The translations under genes and the position numbers were made by a program. A stretch of 64,000 nt of DNA from Methylocystis iwaonis (GTDB lineage: Bacteria > Pseudomonadota > Alphaproteobacteria > Rhizobiales > Beijerinckiaceae). Of the stretch, positions 1 to 7,735 are shown in pieces (the first letter of the stretch is position 1; every line of letters starts with the position of its first letter). The notes under the pieces are model-generated. The model had not been told where the DNA came from, searched no databases, and saw only the letters and a program-made list of their open reading frames with translations. The stretch covers positions 2,966,501 through 3,030,500 of the forward strand of contig NZ_AP027142.1 in NCBI RefSeq assembly GCF_027925385.1, given 5' to 3'.

Positions 1-309
1 CGCGATGAGCTTGTGGGAGCCGTCCGGCTGCGCCGCCTCCTCGAAGACGCGCCACACCATGCCGGAGCGGATCGTCTGCGAATCATTGGCGCCGAGCGTC
101 GCGCTCAAGCGCAGCGTCGCTAAGCCTTCCGTATTCGCGGGCGCCGCCGGCGCCGGAGATTGCGACGGGGCCGATGGCGCGGGCGGGAGCTGCCCGCGCC
201 GGGCAAGCGCCTGATCGGTCGCGGCCGGCAGGGCAAGCGCCACGGCGAGAATAGGGCCAATCCTGCGGAAGTCTCTCTTGCTCATCGCCCGTTCTATTGC
301 GCCGATCAT
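1..309 (-). CDS. Secreted hypothetical protein (3' end outside window)
   Basis: This is the N-terminal part of a minus-strand gene whose reading frame stays open to base 1. The ATG at 309 overlaps the TGA of the upstream CitE-like gene by four bases (ATGA), which suggests translational coupling; a second in-frame ATG at 285 gives a tidier signal peptide. A hydrophobic stretch (IGPILAVALALPAA) is followed by a Pro/Ala-rich linker and then a segment reading LRLSATLG and IRSGMVWRVFEE. I recall similar segments in uncharacterised rhizobial periplasmic proteins, but I cannot name the family with certainty. It is probably exported; its function is unknown. Confidence 0.6.
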   Translation of the reverse strand, partial: MIGAIERAMSKRDFRRIGPILAVALALPAATDQALARRGQLPPAPSAPSQSPAPAAPANTEGLATLRLSATLGANDSQTIRSGMVWRVFEEAAQPDGSHKLIA

Positions 310-980
310 GGCCTTTTGTCGATTGCGCCCCCAAAGATCGCCTCGATCGCTGCGATCTCCGCCTCGGAAAAGGCGATGACGCCCGCAAACCCCTCGCGCC
401 GGGCAGCCGCGAGCGCGCCCTCGCCTGACACTGGCGCCATATCGAGGGCGGAAACGCCCGCCGCCGCAGCGCCGAGAGCAAGAAGCGCCCGCGCCGCCGC
501 CCGGGCCTGCGCGCCGCCCGGCAGCGCGCTCTCGTCCATCGCCAGCGCGGCAAGACGGCGCGAGGCGCCCTTGTAGCAGCCAAGCTGAAAGACGGCGGCC
601 GGCGTCTGCGCAGCCAGCGCAACAATCGCCAGCGCGCCGGCCGGCAAGCCGGCCTCTGCCTCCCTGACAGAAAGCTTGACGGAAAGCCCCTGAACGTCGC
701 CGCGCCCCTCGCAGCCTTCGAGGAAAACGCCGTCGAGGCCCGCGCATACGATTGCTTCGAGGTCGCCGTCGATCTCCCGGCTCTCTACAGGCGCGACTTG
801 AACAAAGAGTCTCGGCCGCTCGCCGCGCATCCGCGCCGCCTCGACAAAGGCCCGCGCCCGCGCCCGCGCATCGTCGCGGGAATGCGCGCCGCCGAGGCGC
901 AGCAGCAGCGCGGCAGCGCCGCATTCCAGCGCGCGCATTGGAAGCGGCCCATCGGCCGAGAGAATGAGCACAGAGCGCAT
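306..980 (-). CDS. HpcH/HpaI aldolase / CitE-like family protein
   Basis: The 224-residue protein begins MRSVLILSADGPLPMRALECGAAALLLRLGG, which resembles the start of CitE-type (citrate lyase beta / malyl-CoA lyase) TIM barrels (RSVLFVPAD..., then ALxxGADALILDLED). It is shorter than the usual 270-300 residues. The DLED metal-binding acid appears to be replaced (LLRLGG), so classical lyase activity is doubtful. I chose the ATG at 980 because it lines up with the family N-terminus; the frame extends further upstream but is Arg-rich and not protein-like. Its stop overlaps the start of the secreted protein downstream, so the two probably form an operon. It is divergent from the DUF2336 gene. The specific substrate is unknown. 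Confidence 0.55.
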   Translation of the reverse strand: MRSVLILSADGPLPMRALECGAAALLLRLGGAHSRDDARARARAFVEAARMRGERPRLFVQVAPVESREIDGDLEAIVCAGLDGVFLEGCEGRGDVQGLSVKLSVREAEAGLPAGALAIVALAAQTPAAVFQLGCYKGASRRLAALAMDESALPGGAQARAAARALLALGAAAAGVSALDMAPVSGEGALAAARREGFAGVIAFSEAEIAAIEAIFGGAIDKRP

Positions 981-1087
981 TTGCCAAGATTTTTCAGAAG
1001 CGAGGCCGAGGTTTAAGCGAGAATTTACCATAAATCGCCATTGTTCGTTTACGTAAGCCGCTGCGTTAACGGAGGTCCGAGGCGTCC

Positions 1088-2344
1088 ATGATCGTGCGTA
1101 ATTTCCTGTCTTGGGCGCAGACGGCGAATGCGGCGCAGCGGGCCGAGGGCGCCGGGGCGCTGGCGCGGGCCTATCTCTACGGCGACATCGAGCCCCAGGA
1201 GCGGCGCGCGGCGGAAATCGCGCTGATGTCGCTTCTCGACGACCCCTCGCCGCTGGTGCGCCGCGCCCTCGCCGATAATCTCGCGAGCGCCGTCGACGCG
1301 CCCCACGCCATCGTCTCCGCGCTCGCCGCCGACCAGTCGGATATTGCCGCGCCGATTCTGTCACGCTCGCCGCTCCTCACCGAGGCCGAGCTGATCGACT
1401 GCGCCGCCATCGGCGACGCTTTCGCCCAGAGCGCCATCGCCTTGCGCGCCCGCGTGCCGGCCGGCGTCTGCGCGGCGCTGGCGGAAGTCGGCGCGCGCGA
1501 GGCGGCGATTTCGCTCGCGGTCAACCCCGGCGCCGACCTCCCGGAATTTTCCATGCGCCGCATGATCGAGCGCTTCGGCGACGACGCCGAAATGCGTGAA
1601 GCTTTGCTCGCCCGCCCCTGGCTGCCGGCGACAGTGAGGAACGACCTCGTCAAAGCCACAGCGGCGAGCCTTTCCGCCTTTGTCGTCGACTGCGGCTGGC
1701 TCACCCATGAGCGCGCCGAGCGCCTCTCTCGGGAGGAGCGCGACAAGGCCAATGTCATCATCGTCACGCAGACCGCCGAGCGCGACGGCCGTCAGGGCGT
1801 CCGCGATCTCGTCTCACATCTGCGCGCCTCGCAGCAGCTTACCGCCGGCCTTGTGCTGCGCGCGCTGCTCAGCGGCAATCGCGACCTCTTCGAGGCGGCG
1901 CTCGTTGAGCTTTCCGGCTTGCGCGAGGAAAAAGTCGCGGGGTTGCTGCGCGACTTCCGTGGCGCCGGCTTCGCCGCGCTCTACCTTCGCGCCGGGCTGC
2001 CGGAGAAATTCCTGCCGGCCTTCCGCGCCGCGCTCGAAGCCCAGCGCGAATACGCCGATATCCATGGCGGCGAGACGCGTCTCTCGCTCATGATGATCGA
2101 ACGCGTGCTGACCGCCTGCGACGAAATCAACGGCGGCGAACTCGATCGGCTGATGGCGCTGCTGCGCCGCTTTGAGATGGAAGCGGCGCTCGACGACGCC
2201 CGGATGGAAGCCGCGCGCATCGCCGCCGAGGCGCAAGCGCCCGAGATTACGGCGCCCGCCGCCTTCTCCGGCGTGCCGGCCCGTTCGGCGCCGCTCATTG
2301 ATCTCGTGGCGTTCGAAGCGGAGCTGATGCAGATCGCGGCGTGA
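1088..2344 (+). CDS. DUF2336 domain-containing protein
   Basis: The 418-residue protein is made almost entirely of short helical repeats of HEAT type (for example ALMSLLDDPSPLVRRALADNLA and ALAADQSDIAAPILSRSPLLTE). This is the hallmark of the alphaproteobacterial DUF2336 family. No enzyme motif, signal peptide or membrane segment is visible, so it is probably a cytoplasmic scaffold or regulatory protein; no biochemical role is established for the family as far as I know. The start ATG at 1088 follows a purine-rich GGAGGT stretch about a dozen bases upstream. It is monocistronic and is followed by palindromic repeats. Confidence 0.75.
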   Translation: MIVRNFLSWAQTANAAQRAEGAGALARAYLYGDIEPQERRAAEIALMSLLDDPSPLVRRALADNLASAVDAPHAIVSALAADQSDIAAPILSRSPLLTEAELIDCAAIGDAFAQSAIALRARVPAGVCAALAEVGAREAAISLAVNPGADLPEFSMRRMIERFGDDAEMREALLARPWLPATVRNDLVKATAASLSAFVVDCGWLTHERAERLSREERDKANVIIVTQTAERDGRQGVRDLVSHLRASQQLTAGLVLRALLSGNRDLFEAALVELSGLREEKVAGLLRDFRGAGFAALYLRAGLPEKFLPAFRAALEAQREYADIHGGETRLSLMMIERVLTACDEINGGELDRLMALLRRFEMEAALDDARMEAARIAAEAQAPEITAPAAFSGVPARSAPLIDLVAFEAELMQIAA

Positions 2345-2412
2345 TCAATGCGCGCCTGAAGGCGCGCGGTCCGGGGCCGCGCGCTTGGACCGCGCGCCTT
2401 CAGGCGCGCCAG
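2345..2412. repeat. Palindromic intergenic repeat, family E copy 1
   Basis: Arms reading GCGCCTGAAGGCGCGCGGTCC and its complement (GGACCGCGCGCCTTCAGGCGC) surround a short centre, giving a long hairpin directly after the DUF2336 stop codon. A second member with the same design (GGACCGCGAGCCTTCAGGCTCG arms) lies at 35783-35842. It could act as a terminator, but no U-tract follows. Confidence 0.7.
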
Positions 2413-2439
2413 TTTGTTGGCCAACTCCCGAGGCGGCCT

Positions 2440-2561
2440 CGTCCTTCGAGACGCGAGCTTCGCTCGCTCCTCAGGATGAGGCCTAAGTGTTTGGCATAGA
2501 TGCAGAAGCCCCTCATGCTGAGGAGCCTGCGCAGCAGGCGTCTCGAAGCACGAGGGGCGTC
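2440..2561. repeat. Imperfect palindromic repeat (family F, single copy)
   Basis: CCTCGTCCTTCGAGACGC at the left pairs with GCGTCTCGAAGCACGAGG at the right, and inner arms CTCCTCAGGATGAGG and CCTCATGCTGAGGAG pair as well. It lies between the convergent DUF2336 and pdxJ genes. Only one copy occurs in this window; similar elements are common in Hyphomicrobiales genomes (recollection). Confidence 0.65.
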
Positions 2562-2573
2562 AACGCCACTCTG

Positions 2574-3326
2574 TCAGCAGCCCGCCCGCCCCTCGTCCAT
2601 CGCCTCGCGCATCTGGCGGATCGCCTCGACCAGGCCCACAAATACCGCCTCGCCGATCAGGAAATGGCCGATATTGAGTTCGACCACCTGCGGCAGCGCG
2701 GAGACCTGCCGCGCGGTCTCGTAATCGAGGCCGTGACCGGCGTGGACTTCGAGCCCGCGCTCGCCCGCATAGGCCGCGGCGGCCGTCACCCGCGCAAACT
2801 CGCGCTCGGCCAGCGCCGCATCGCCGACCTCGACCGCATGGCACCAGGCGCCCGTATGCAGCTCCACGACCGGCGCCTTGATGGAGACGGAAGCGTCAAT
2901 CGCCTCGATCGACGGCTCGACGAAGAGCGACACGCGAATGCCGCCGCGCGCGAGCTGGTCGACATAGGGAACGAGGTAATCATGCCCGCCGACGACGTCG
3001 AGCCCGCCCTCCGTCGTGCGCTCGGTGCGCTTCTCGGGCACGAGGCAGACGGCGTGCGGGGCGGTTGCGAGGGCGATGTCGAGCATCTGCCCGGTCGCCG
3101 CCATTTCGAAATTGAGCGGCTTGGAGATGGCCGCCTTCAGCCGCGCCATGTCGGCGTCGAGGATATGACGGCGATCTTCGCGCAGATGGGCGGTGATCCC
3201 ATCGGCGCCGGCTTCGATCGCGAGCAAGGCCGCGCGCACGGGGTCGGGCCTGGGGCCGCCGCGCGCGTTGCGGATGGTGGCGACATGGTCGACGTTGATT
3301 CCGAGACGGAGGGGTTTGGCGCTCAT
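2574..3326 (-). CDS. pdxJ: Pyridoxine 5'-phosphate synthase PdxJ
   Basis: PdxJ condenses 1-deoxyxylulose 5-phosphate with 1-amino-acetone 3-phosphate, the last ring-closing step of DXP-dependent vitamin B6 synthesis in the cytoplasm. The 250-residue length fits the family. Diagnostic stretches are [19 protein letters not shown] at the N-terminus (catalytic His in DHVATIR), [24 protein letters not shown] and GHGLDYET followed by [12 protein letters not shown] near the C-terminus. The ATG at 3326 is the usual start; another ATG ten bases upstream is out of frame. The usual neighbours acpS and lepB are absent. It is convergent with the DUF2336 gene across repeats. Confidence 0.95.
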   Translation of the reverse strand: MSAKPLRLGINVDHVATIRNARGGPRPDPVRAALLAIEAGADGITAHLREDRRHILDADMARLKAAISKPLNFEMAATGQMLDIALATAPHAVCLVPEKRTERTTEGGLDVVGGHDYLVPYVDQLARGGIRVSLFVEPSIEAIDASVSIKAPVVELHTGAWCHAVEVGDAALAEREFARVTAAAAYAGERGLEVHAGHGLDYETARQVSALPQVVELNIGHFLIGEAVFVGLVEAIRQMREAMDEGRAGC

Positions 3327-3545
3327 GCGCTTTCATAGCGCAGGGATGGCGCGCTTGTCATTGGGGCGTGGGTGGAGCGCGACGCGCCGGAACAACCGCC
3401 CTCCAACTTTATAACCATGGGTCGCGCCGCTCGCCTGACAGCCGCTTTACAGCAGCCAGATAGCGACAACGTCAGCTTTACCGAATCTGCATCCTTTCAG
3501 CCTTGAATGCCGCGCAAGTCTCCAGACAATCAGCGGCAGGTCAGC

Positions 3546-5162
3546 ATGAATTTTACCTTCGGTCGGCTTGCGAGCCTTATCGCTTTTTCACTCCTGGCCG
3601 CCGCGCCGGCTCCGCGCGCGCTCGCGGCACAACAAGACCCTGCGATCGTCAAAACCGATAAAGGAGGCGTGCGCGGCGTCGTGCATGACGGGCTGCGCGA
3701 ATTCAAGGGAATCCCCTATGCCGCGCCGCCCACGGGCGAGCTGCGCTGGGCGATGCCGCAGCCGGCGCGCGCCTGGAGCGGAATTCTGGACGCGACCAAA
3801 TATAAGAGCGCCTGCCCGCAGGCGGCGCGCTATGGCATCCCCGAAGCCAGCGACGACGAAGACTGCCTCTACGCCAATGTGACGGCGCCCTGGGCCGGAA
3901 AGGCCGACAAGCGCAAGCGCCCGGTCATCGTGTGGATTCACGGCGGCGCTTTTGTGGGCGGATCGAGCGCGCTTTATCCGCTCGATCATCTGGCGCGATC
4001 CGGCGACGCGGTCGTCGTGTCCTTCAATTACCGGCTCGGCGTCTTCGGCTTCATCGCCCATCCCGCCTTCGCACCGGATCACAACGGCGGATATGGGTTG
4101 GAGGATCAGCGCGCCGCGCTCCGTTGGGTGAAGCGCAATATCGCGGCCTTCGGCGGCGATCCGAATAATATCACCGTCGCCGGCGAATCCGCCGGCGGGG
4201 CGGGCGTCTGCATGCATCTTCTCGCGCCCGAAGAGACGACGGGCCTCTATAACAAGGCGATCGTTCAAAGCGCGGGCTGCGTCACGCCGCTCCCGACCGT
4301 CGCGGAAGGCAAGGAGATCGGCAAGAAGATGTCCGATCTCGTCGACTGCAAGGACGAGTCGACCGCCCTTGCCTGCCTTCGAAAGAAGCCCGTGAAGGAT
4401 TTACTCGACGCCGGCGTGACGATCGCCGGCGGCAATATCGTGACCTTCCTGCCAGTCACCGGCACGAAGACTGTGCCCCTGCCAGGCGCCGAAGCGATCC
4501 CTCAAGGGAAATTCGTGCATGTGCCGGTGATAATGGGCGGCACGCGCGACGAGCTTCGCCTCTATGTCGCTTACGCAATTCAGGCGGGCCTATCCGTGAC
4601 GAAAGACAATTACGTCGCTGAGCTCACGCAGACCTATGGCAAGAACGCAGACGCGATCGCCGCCAAATATCCGCTCGCCGACTACTCCTCGGCCCCTGCC
4701 GCTCTCGGCACGGTGTGGTCGGATTTCCGCCCGGATGTCGGCATCAACAATTGCATTTATCTCCAGACCGCGAAGCTTTTGAGAAAGTCCGTCCCCGTCT
4801 ACGAGTTCGTTTTCGCCGACCGCAACGCGCCGGCCGTCACGACCAATCCGGGTTTCGAGATGGGCGCCGTGCACTCGTCGGAGCTGCCTTATCTCTTCCC
4901 GCATTTCGACAACACGCGCCAAGTCGCGGGGCCGGACCTCCAAGGCGGGTCGAAGCTGATCGCCGAGCAGATGACCGCCTATTGGACGAGCTTCGCAAAG
5001 ACCGGCCGTCCGGTCGCGGGCAACGCGCCAACCTGGCCACTCTTCACCGCGGACAGCGACGTGATGCGCTTCGCGCCCGGCGAGACAGCACTTTTCGACG
5101 CGTCGAGCGCGCATAAATGCGGCTTCTGGAAATCACTCTATCCTTCGATCCTCACGCAGTAG
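3546..5162 (+). CDS. Type B carboxylesterase, secreted
   Basis: This alpha/beta hydrolase of the cholinesterase/carboxylesterase B family has about 538 residues. It has a Sec-type signal peptide (SLIAFSLLAAAPAPRALAAQQ), so it acts in the periplasm or outside the cell. Family landmarks are FKGIPYAAPPTGELRW, EDCLYANV, VIVWIHGGAFVGGS (oxyanion hole) and the nucleophile elbow GESAGG with Ser215. The later GAVHSSELPYLF segment carries the catalytic His region. The substrate cannot be deduced. I chose the ATG at 3546 because the signal peptide follows directly; an in-frame ATG at 3507 would add 13 polar residues. It is a single gene with no operon partners. Confidence 0.88.
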   Translation: MNFTFGRLASLIAFSLLAAAPAPRALAAQQDPAIVKTDKGGVRGVVHDGLREFKGIPYAAPPTGELRWAMPQPARAWSGILDATKYKSACPQAARYGIPEASDDEDCLYANVTAPWAGKADKRKRPVIVWIHGGAFVGGSSALYPLDHLARSGDAVVVSFNYRLGVFGFIAHPAFAPDHNGGYGLEDQRAALRWVKRNIAAFGGDPNNITVAGESAGGAGVCMHLLAPEETTGLYNKAIVQSAGCVTPLPTVAEGKEIGKKMSDLVDCKDESTALACLRKKPVKDLLDAGVTIAGGNIVTFLPVTGTKTVPLPGAEAIPQGKFVHVPVIMGGTRDELRLYVAYAIQAGLSVTKDNYVAELTQTYGKNADAIAAKYPLADYSSAPAALGTVWSDFRPDVGINNCIYLQTAKLLRKSVPVYEFVFADRNAPAVTTNPGFEMGAVHSSELPYLFPHFDNTRQVAGPDLQGGSKLIAEQMTAYWTSFAKTGRPVAGNAPTWPLFTADSDVMRFAPGETALFDASSAHKCGFWKSLYPSILTQ

Positions 5163-5207
5163 ACGCAGGCGGAATCAATCCATTTGGACCGCCCGCATCG
5201 GGCTCCT

Positions 5208-5311
5208 GTCATTCCCGGCGGGCCGAAGGCCCGACCGGGAATCCAGAGCCACAGAAGCGCTGCTTCTGCTCTGGATTCCCGATCGCTCGCTGCGCGAGCG
5301 TCGGGAATGAC
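5208..5311. repeat. Palindromic repeat, family A copy 1
   Basis: Two hairpin halves, GTCATTCCCGGCGGGCCGAA to GACCGGGAATCCAGAGC and GCTCTGGATTCCCGATCGCT to GCGTCGGGAATGAC, form a palindrome of about 104 bp. Full copies recur at 6323-6425, 48292-48395 and 53779-53882, and partial ones at 13263-13300, 17350-17448 and 30337-30376. This copy occupies most of the gap between the esterase and the AraC gene. Confidence 0.85.
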
Positions 5312-5409
5312 AGCGGCCAACTGAGTGGATCGCAGGTCCATCTGGGCTGGCAACCTGCTACGCAAAAAGCAATCTCGGTCAGGAAGCGAAAGCCCGGTTC
5401 CATTACTGT

Positions 5410-6297
5410 ATGCGTATGGAACAAGAAGCGACCCGCCAGGAACGAGATTATGCGCGACGCATCAATCGCGTGCTCGATTACATCGACAAGCATCTCGATG
5501 AAAAGCTTTCGGTCGACCGCCTGAGCGCGGTCGCCAATTTTTCGAAATTCCACTTTCACCGGCAATTCTCCGAATATTGCGGGATAAGCCTCTCCCGCTA
5601 CGTTCAGCTCATGCGGCTCAAGCGCGCCTCCTATCGGCTCGCCTTCAATCCGCACGCGCAGATTATCGACATTGCGCTCGACGCCGGGTTCGAAAATCCG
5701 GAGTCCTTCTCCCGCGCCTTCAAGAACAGTCTGGGCCAAACCCCAAGCGCGTTCCGCAAAAAGCCCGATTGGGCCTCGTGGAGCGAACGCTATCGCATTC
5801 CCCTCCCCCCTCGTGAAAGGACCAATGAAATGGAGGTCAAAATCGTTGAAGTCGAACCTGTCTTGGTCGCGGCGCTGGAACATCGCGGCCCCCACACTTT
5901 GCTCAACGCCTCGGTGCAGCGTTTCATCGAATGGCGGAAGGCCTTCGGCCTCTCCCCGATCAACGAATGCGAAACCTACGGCGTTCCGTACAATGACCCG
6001 AACGTCACGCCGCCAGACGAATTCCGTTTCGACATCTGCGCTTCGCTGACGGAACCCGCGCCCGCCAATCCGCAAGGGATCGTAACGAAGACAATCCCGG
6101 GCGGGCGCTGCGCCCTGACCATCCACGCCGGCTCGCGGGAGCGGATCAGCGACAGCGTCTATGCGCTCTATCGAGAGTGGCTACCGAAAAGCGGCGAGGA
6201 GCTTCGCGATTTTCCGGTCTATTTCCACTATCTCAATCTCGACCACGATACGCCAGAGCAGAGCCATCTGACCGAAATTTATTTGCCTCTCAAGTAA
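5410..6297 (+). CDS. AraC-family regulator with GyrI-like effector domain
   Basis: The 295-residue cytoplasmic transcription factor has an N-terminal double helix-turn-helix of AraC/XylS type at about residues 10-110. Key segments are LDEKLSVDRLSAVANFSKFHFHRQFSEYCG, IDIALDAGFENPESFSRAFKNSLGQTPSAFR. A C-terminal GyrI-like/SOUL-fold ligand-binding domain follows from about residue 140 (MEVKIVEVEPVLVAALEHRGPH...), as in Rob and SbmC-type proteins. Such proteins usually sense small lipophilic molecules or drugs, but the ligand and target genes here are unknown. An ATG two codons downstream (5416) is an equally possible start. It lies between two family A repeats. Confidence 0.88.
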   Translation: MRMEQEATRQERDYARRINRVLDYIDKHLDEKLSVDRLSAVANFSKFHFHRQFSEYCGISLSRYVQLMRLKRASYRLAFNPHAQIIDIALDAGFENPESFSRAFKNSLGQTPSAFRKKPDWASWSERYRIPLPPRERTNEMEVKIVEVEPVLVAALEHRGPHTLLNASVQRFIEWRKAFGLSPINECETYGVPYNDPNVTPPDEFRFDICASLTEPAPANPQGIVTKTIPGGRCALTIHAGSRERISDSVYALYREWLPKSGEELRDFPVYFHYLNLDHDTPEQSHLTEIYLPLK

Positions 6298-6322
6298 TAT
6301 CATTGCGCTCGAATGGCTCGTT

Positions 6323-6425
6323 GTCATTCCCGACGCTCGCGCAGCGGGCGATCGGGAATCCAGAGCAACCATCGCTCTTTTGGGCTCTGGATTCCCGATC
6401 GGGCCTTCGGCCCGTCGGGAATGAC
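6323..6425. repeat. Palindromic repeat, family A copy 2
   Basis: GTCATTCCCGACGCTCGCGC starts the element and CCCGTCGGGAATGAC ends it, with CCAGAGC and GCTCTGG flanking the centre. It sits in the 309-base gap between the AraC-type regulator and the MOSC gene. Apart from this element I see nothing else in the gap. Confidence 0.85.
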
Positions 6426-6606
6426 AAATCCCCATGCGCGCTGTCCAAGCGGAACGGGCGTCCGCTCTCGGAGCCAGCGCCCGCGCCGTGATTGGCGCGC
6501 CAAACTCCCTGCTGGACCAACCGAAATTACCCTGTGTGGCGCTAGGAGTTCGAGCGAAGTCGCTTCAATTGACGCCCACGGCCTCAACTTAAGATGGGCG
6601 ACAGCC

Positions 6607-7455
6607 ATGACTCTTTCCCCCTCATTATCCGTTTCCACCGTCTGGAGATATCCGGTCAAATCCATGATGGGCGAGGAGCTGACCGCTTCCGTCGTCACGC
6701 CCGCGGGCCTGCTCGGCGATCACGCCTTCGCGCTCGTCGACGTCGAGACCGGCAAGGTGGTCAGCGCCAAAAATCCCAAGAAATGGCCGGATTTCTTCTT
6801 CTACCGGGCCGCCTATGCGTCGCCGCTCGATGCGCAGTCCATTCCGCCGGTCTGGATCAGCCTGCCGTCCGGACAAATGGTCCGCACCGACGCTCCCGAC
6901 GTCGAGGACGTGCTCTCGGCGGCCTTGTCGCGCCGCGTGCGTCTCAGCGCCTCGGCGCATCAGAAACCGACGCTGGAGCAATATTGGCCTGAGAATGAGG
7001 GCGAAGCCAACGAAGTGAGCGAGGAAGCCGTCGCCGCAGACGCACCGGCGGGCACCTTTTTCGATTACGCCACGGTGCATCTGCTGACCACCGGAACGAT
7101 CAATCGCTTGCGCGAGCTTTATCCCGAAGGCCGTTTCGAAGCGCGGCGCTTTCGCCCCAATATCGTTATCGACACCGGCGCGGCGGCTGAATTTGTCGAA
7201 AATGACTGGGTCGGTAAAACCATCCGCATTGGCGAGGTTCGCCTGCAGATCACCGACCCCTGCCCCCGCTGCGTCATGCCGACGCTCGCCCAGGGCGATC
7301 TGCCGAAGGACCTGGGCATCCTTCACAAGGGGGTCTTGCAGAACAAGGTCTATGTCCCCTTCGCCGGCAAAGCGCTTCCCTCGGCGGGCGTCTATGCGAG
7401 AGTGCTCTCGGGCGGCGCGTTGAAGCGCGGCGATGCTGTCGAGATAGAAGCCTAA
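6607..7455 (+). CDS. MOSC domain-containing protein
   Basis: The 282-residue protein has an N-terminal MOSC beta-barrel (VSTVWRYPVKSMMGEEL... GLLGDHAFALVDVETGKVVSAKNPKKWP) and a MOSC core toward the C-terminus (RFRPNIVIDT, then DPCPRCVMPTLAQGDLPKD). This arrangement matches YcbX-like or mARC-like proteins without the ferredoxin domain. MOSC proteins handle the molybdenum cofactor sulfur ligand or reduce N-hydroxylated compounds. The Cys in CPRC is the conserved family cysteine and the likely Mo ligand. I chose the ATG at 6607 because it starts just ahead of the domain; the open frame upstream runs back through repeat A2 and is not protein-like. Confidence 0.85.
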   Translation: MTLSPSLSVSTVWRYPVKSMMGEELTASVVTPAGLLGDHAFALVDVETGKVVSAKNPKKWPDFFFYRAAYASPLDAQSIPPVWISLPSGQMVRTDAPDVEDVLSAALSRRVRLSASAHQKPTLEQYWPENEGEANEVSEEAVAADAPAGTFFDYATVHLLTTGTINRLRELYPEGRFEARRFRPNIVIDTGAAAEFVENDWVGKTIRIGEVRLQITDPCPRCVMPTLAQGDLPKDLGILHKGVLQNKVYVPFAGKALPSAGVYARVLSGGALKRGDAVEIEA

Positions 7456-7654
7456 AAGCATTTTTGCTCGAAGGCATGGGCGCCGGAACTGTTCGAATTG
7501 AGAAAGATCAAGTCGAACTGGGCCGGCGTCTCAGAATAATGTGCATTAAAAGCGCAGCAGTTCTTTGTCGTCGAATAAAACGACGGCGATCCGCCATGAC
7601 TCCGCCTCATAAAGTTGCATTATCACGCAAGGTTGCTCGTTTAAGAGCCTCTTT

Positions 7655-7729
7655 TTGATCTTTTTCAAGATTCGACATCATTCGAGGTTTTATGAGCAGC
7701 CTTTTCGAAGCAACGCCGACTAGCGGAGG
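7655..7729 (+). promoter_or_regulatory. FNR/FixK-like box and promoter of the cytochrome c peroxidase gene
   Basis: TTGATCTTTTTCAA at 7655-7668 matches the FNR/FixK consensus TTGAT-N4-ATCAA at nine of ten positions. A weak -10 (TATGAG, 7691-7696) would put the start point near 7703, about 41 bases from the centre of the box, the geometry of an FNR-activated class II promoter. A strong GGAGG ribosome site at 7725-7729 precedes the ATG at 7736. Bacterial di-haem peroxidases are often FNR/ANR controlled (family knowledge); regulation here is inferred. Confidence 0.5.
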
Positions 7730-7735
7730 CGTATT

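Noticed and set aside
5208..5311. CRISPR-like or terminator interpretation of repeated hairpins
   Set aside because: The elements are dispersed singly rather than in arrays, have no spacers of regular size and lack U-tracts; they are dispersed palindromic repeats.
7456..7560. tRNA-like GGAACTGTTCGAATT sequence
   Set aside because: It resembles a T-loop, but no acceptor or anticodon stems can be drawn. No tRNA was found anywhere in the window.
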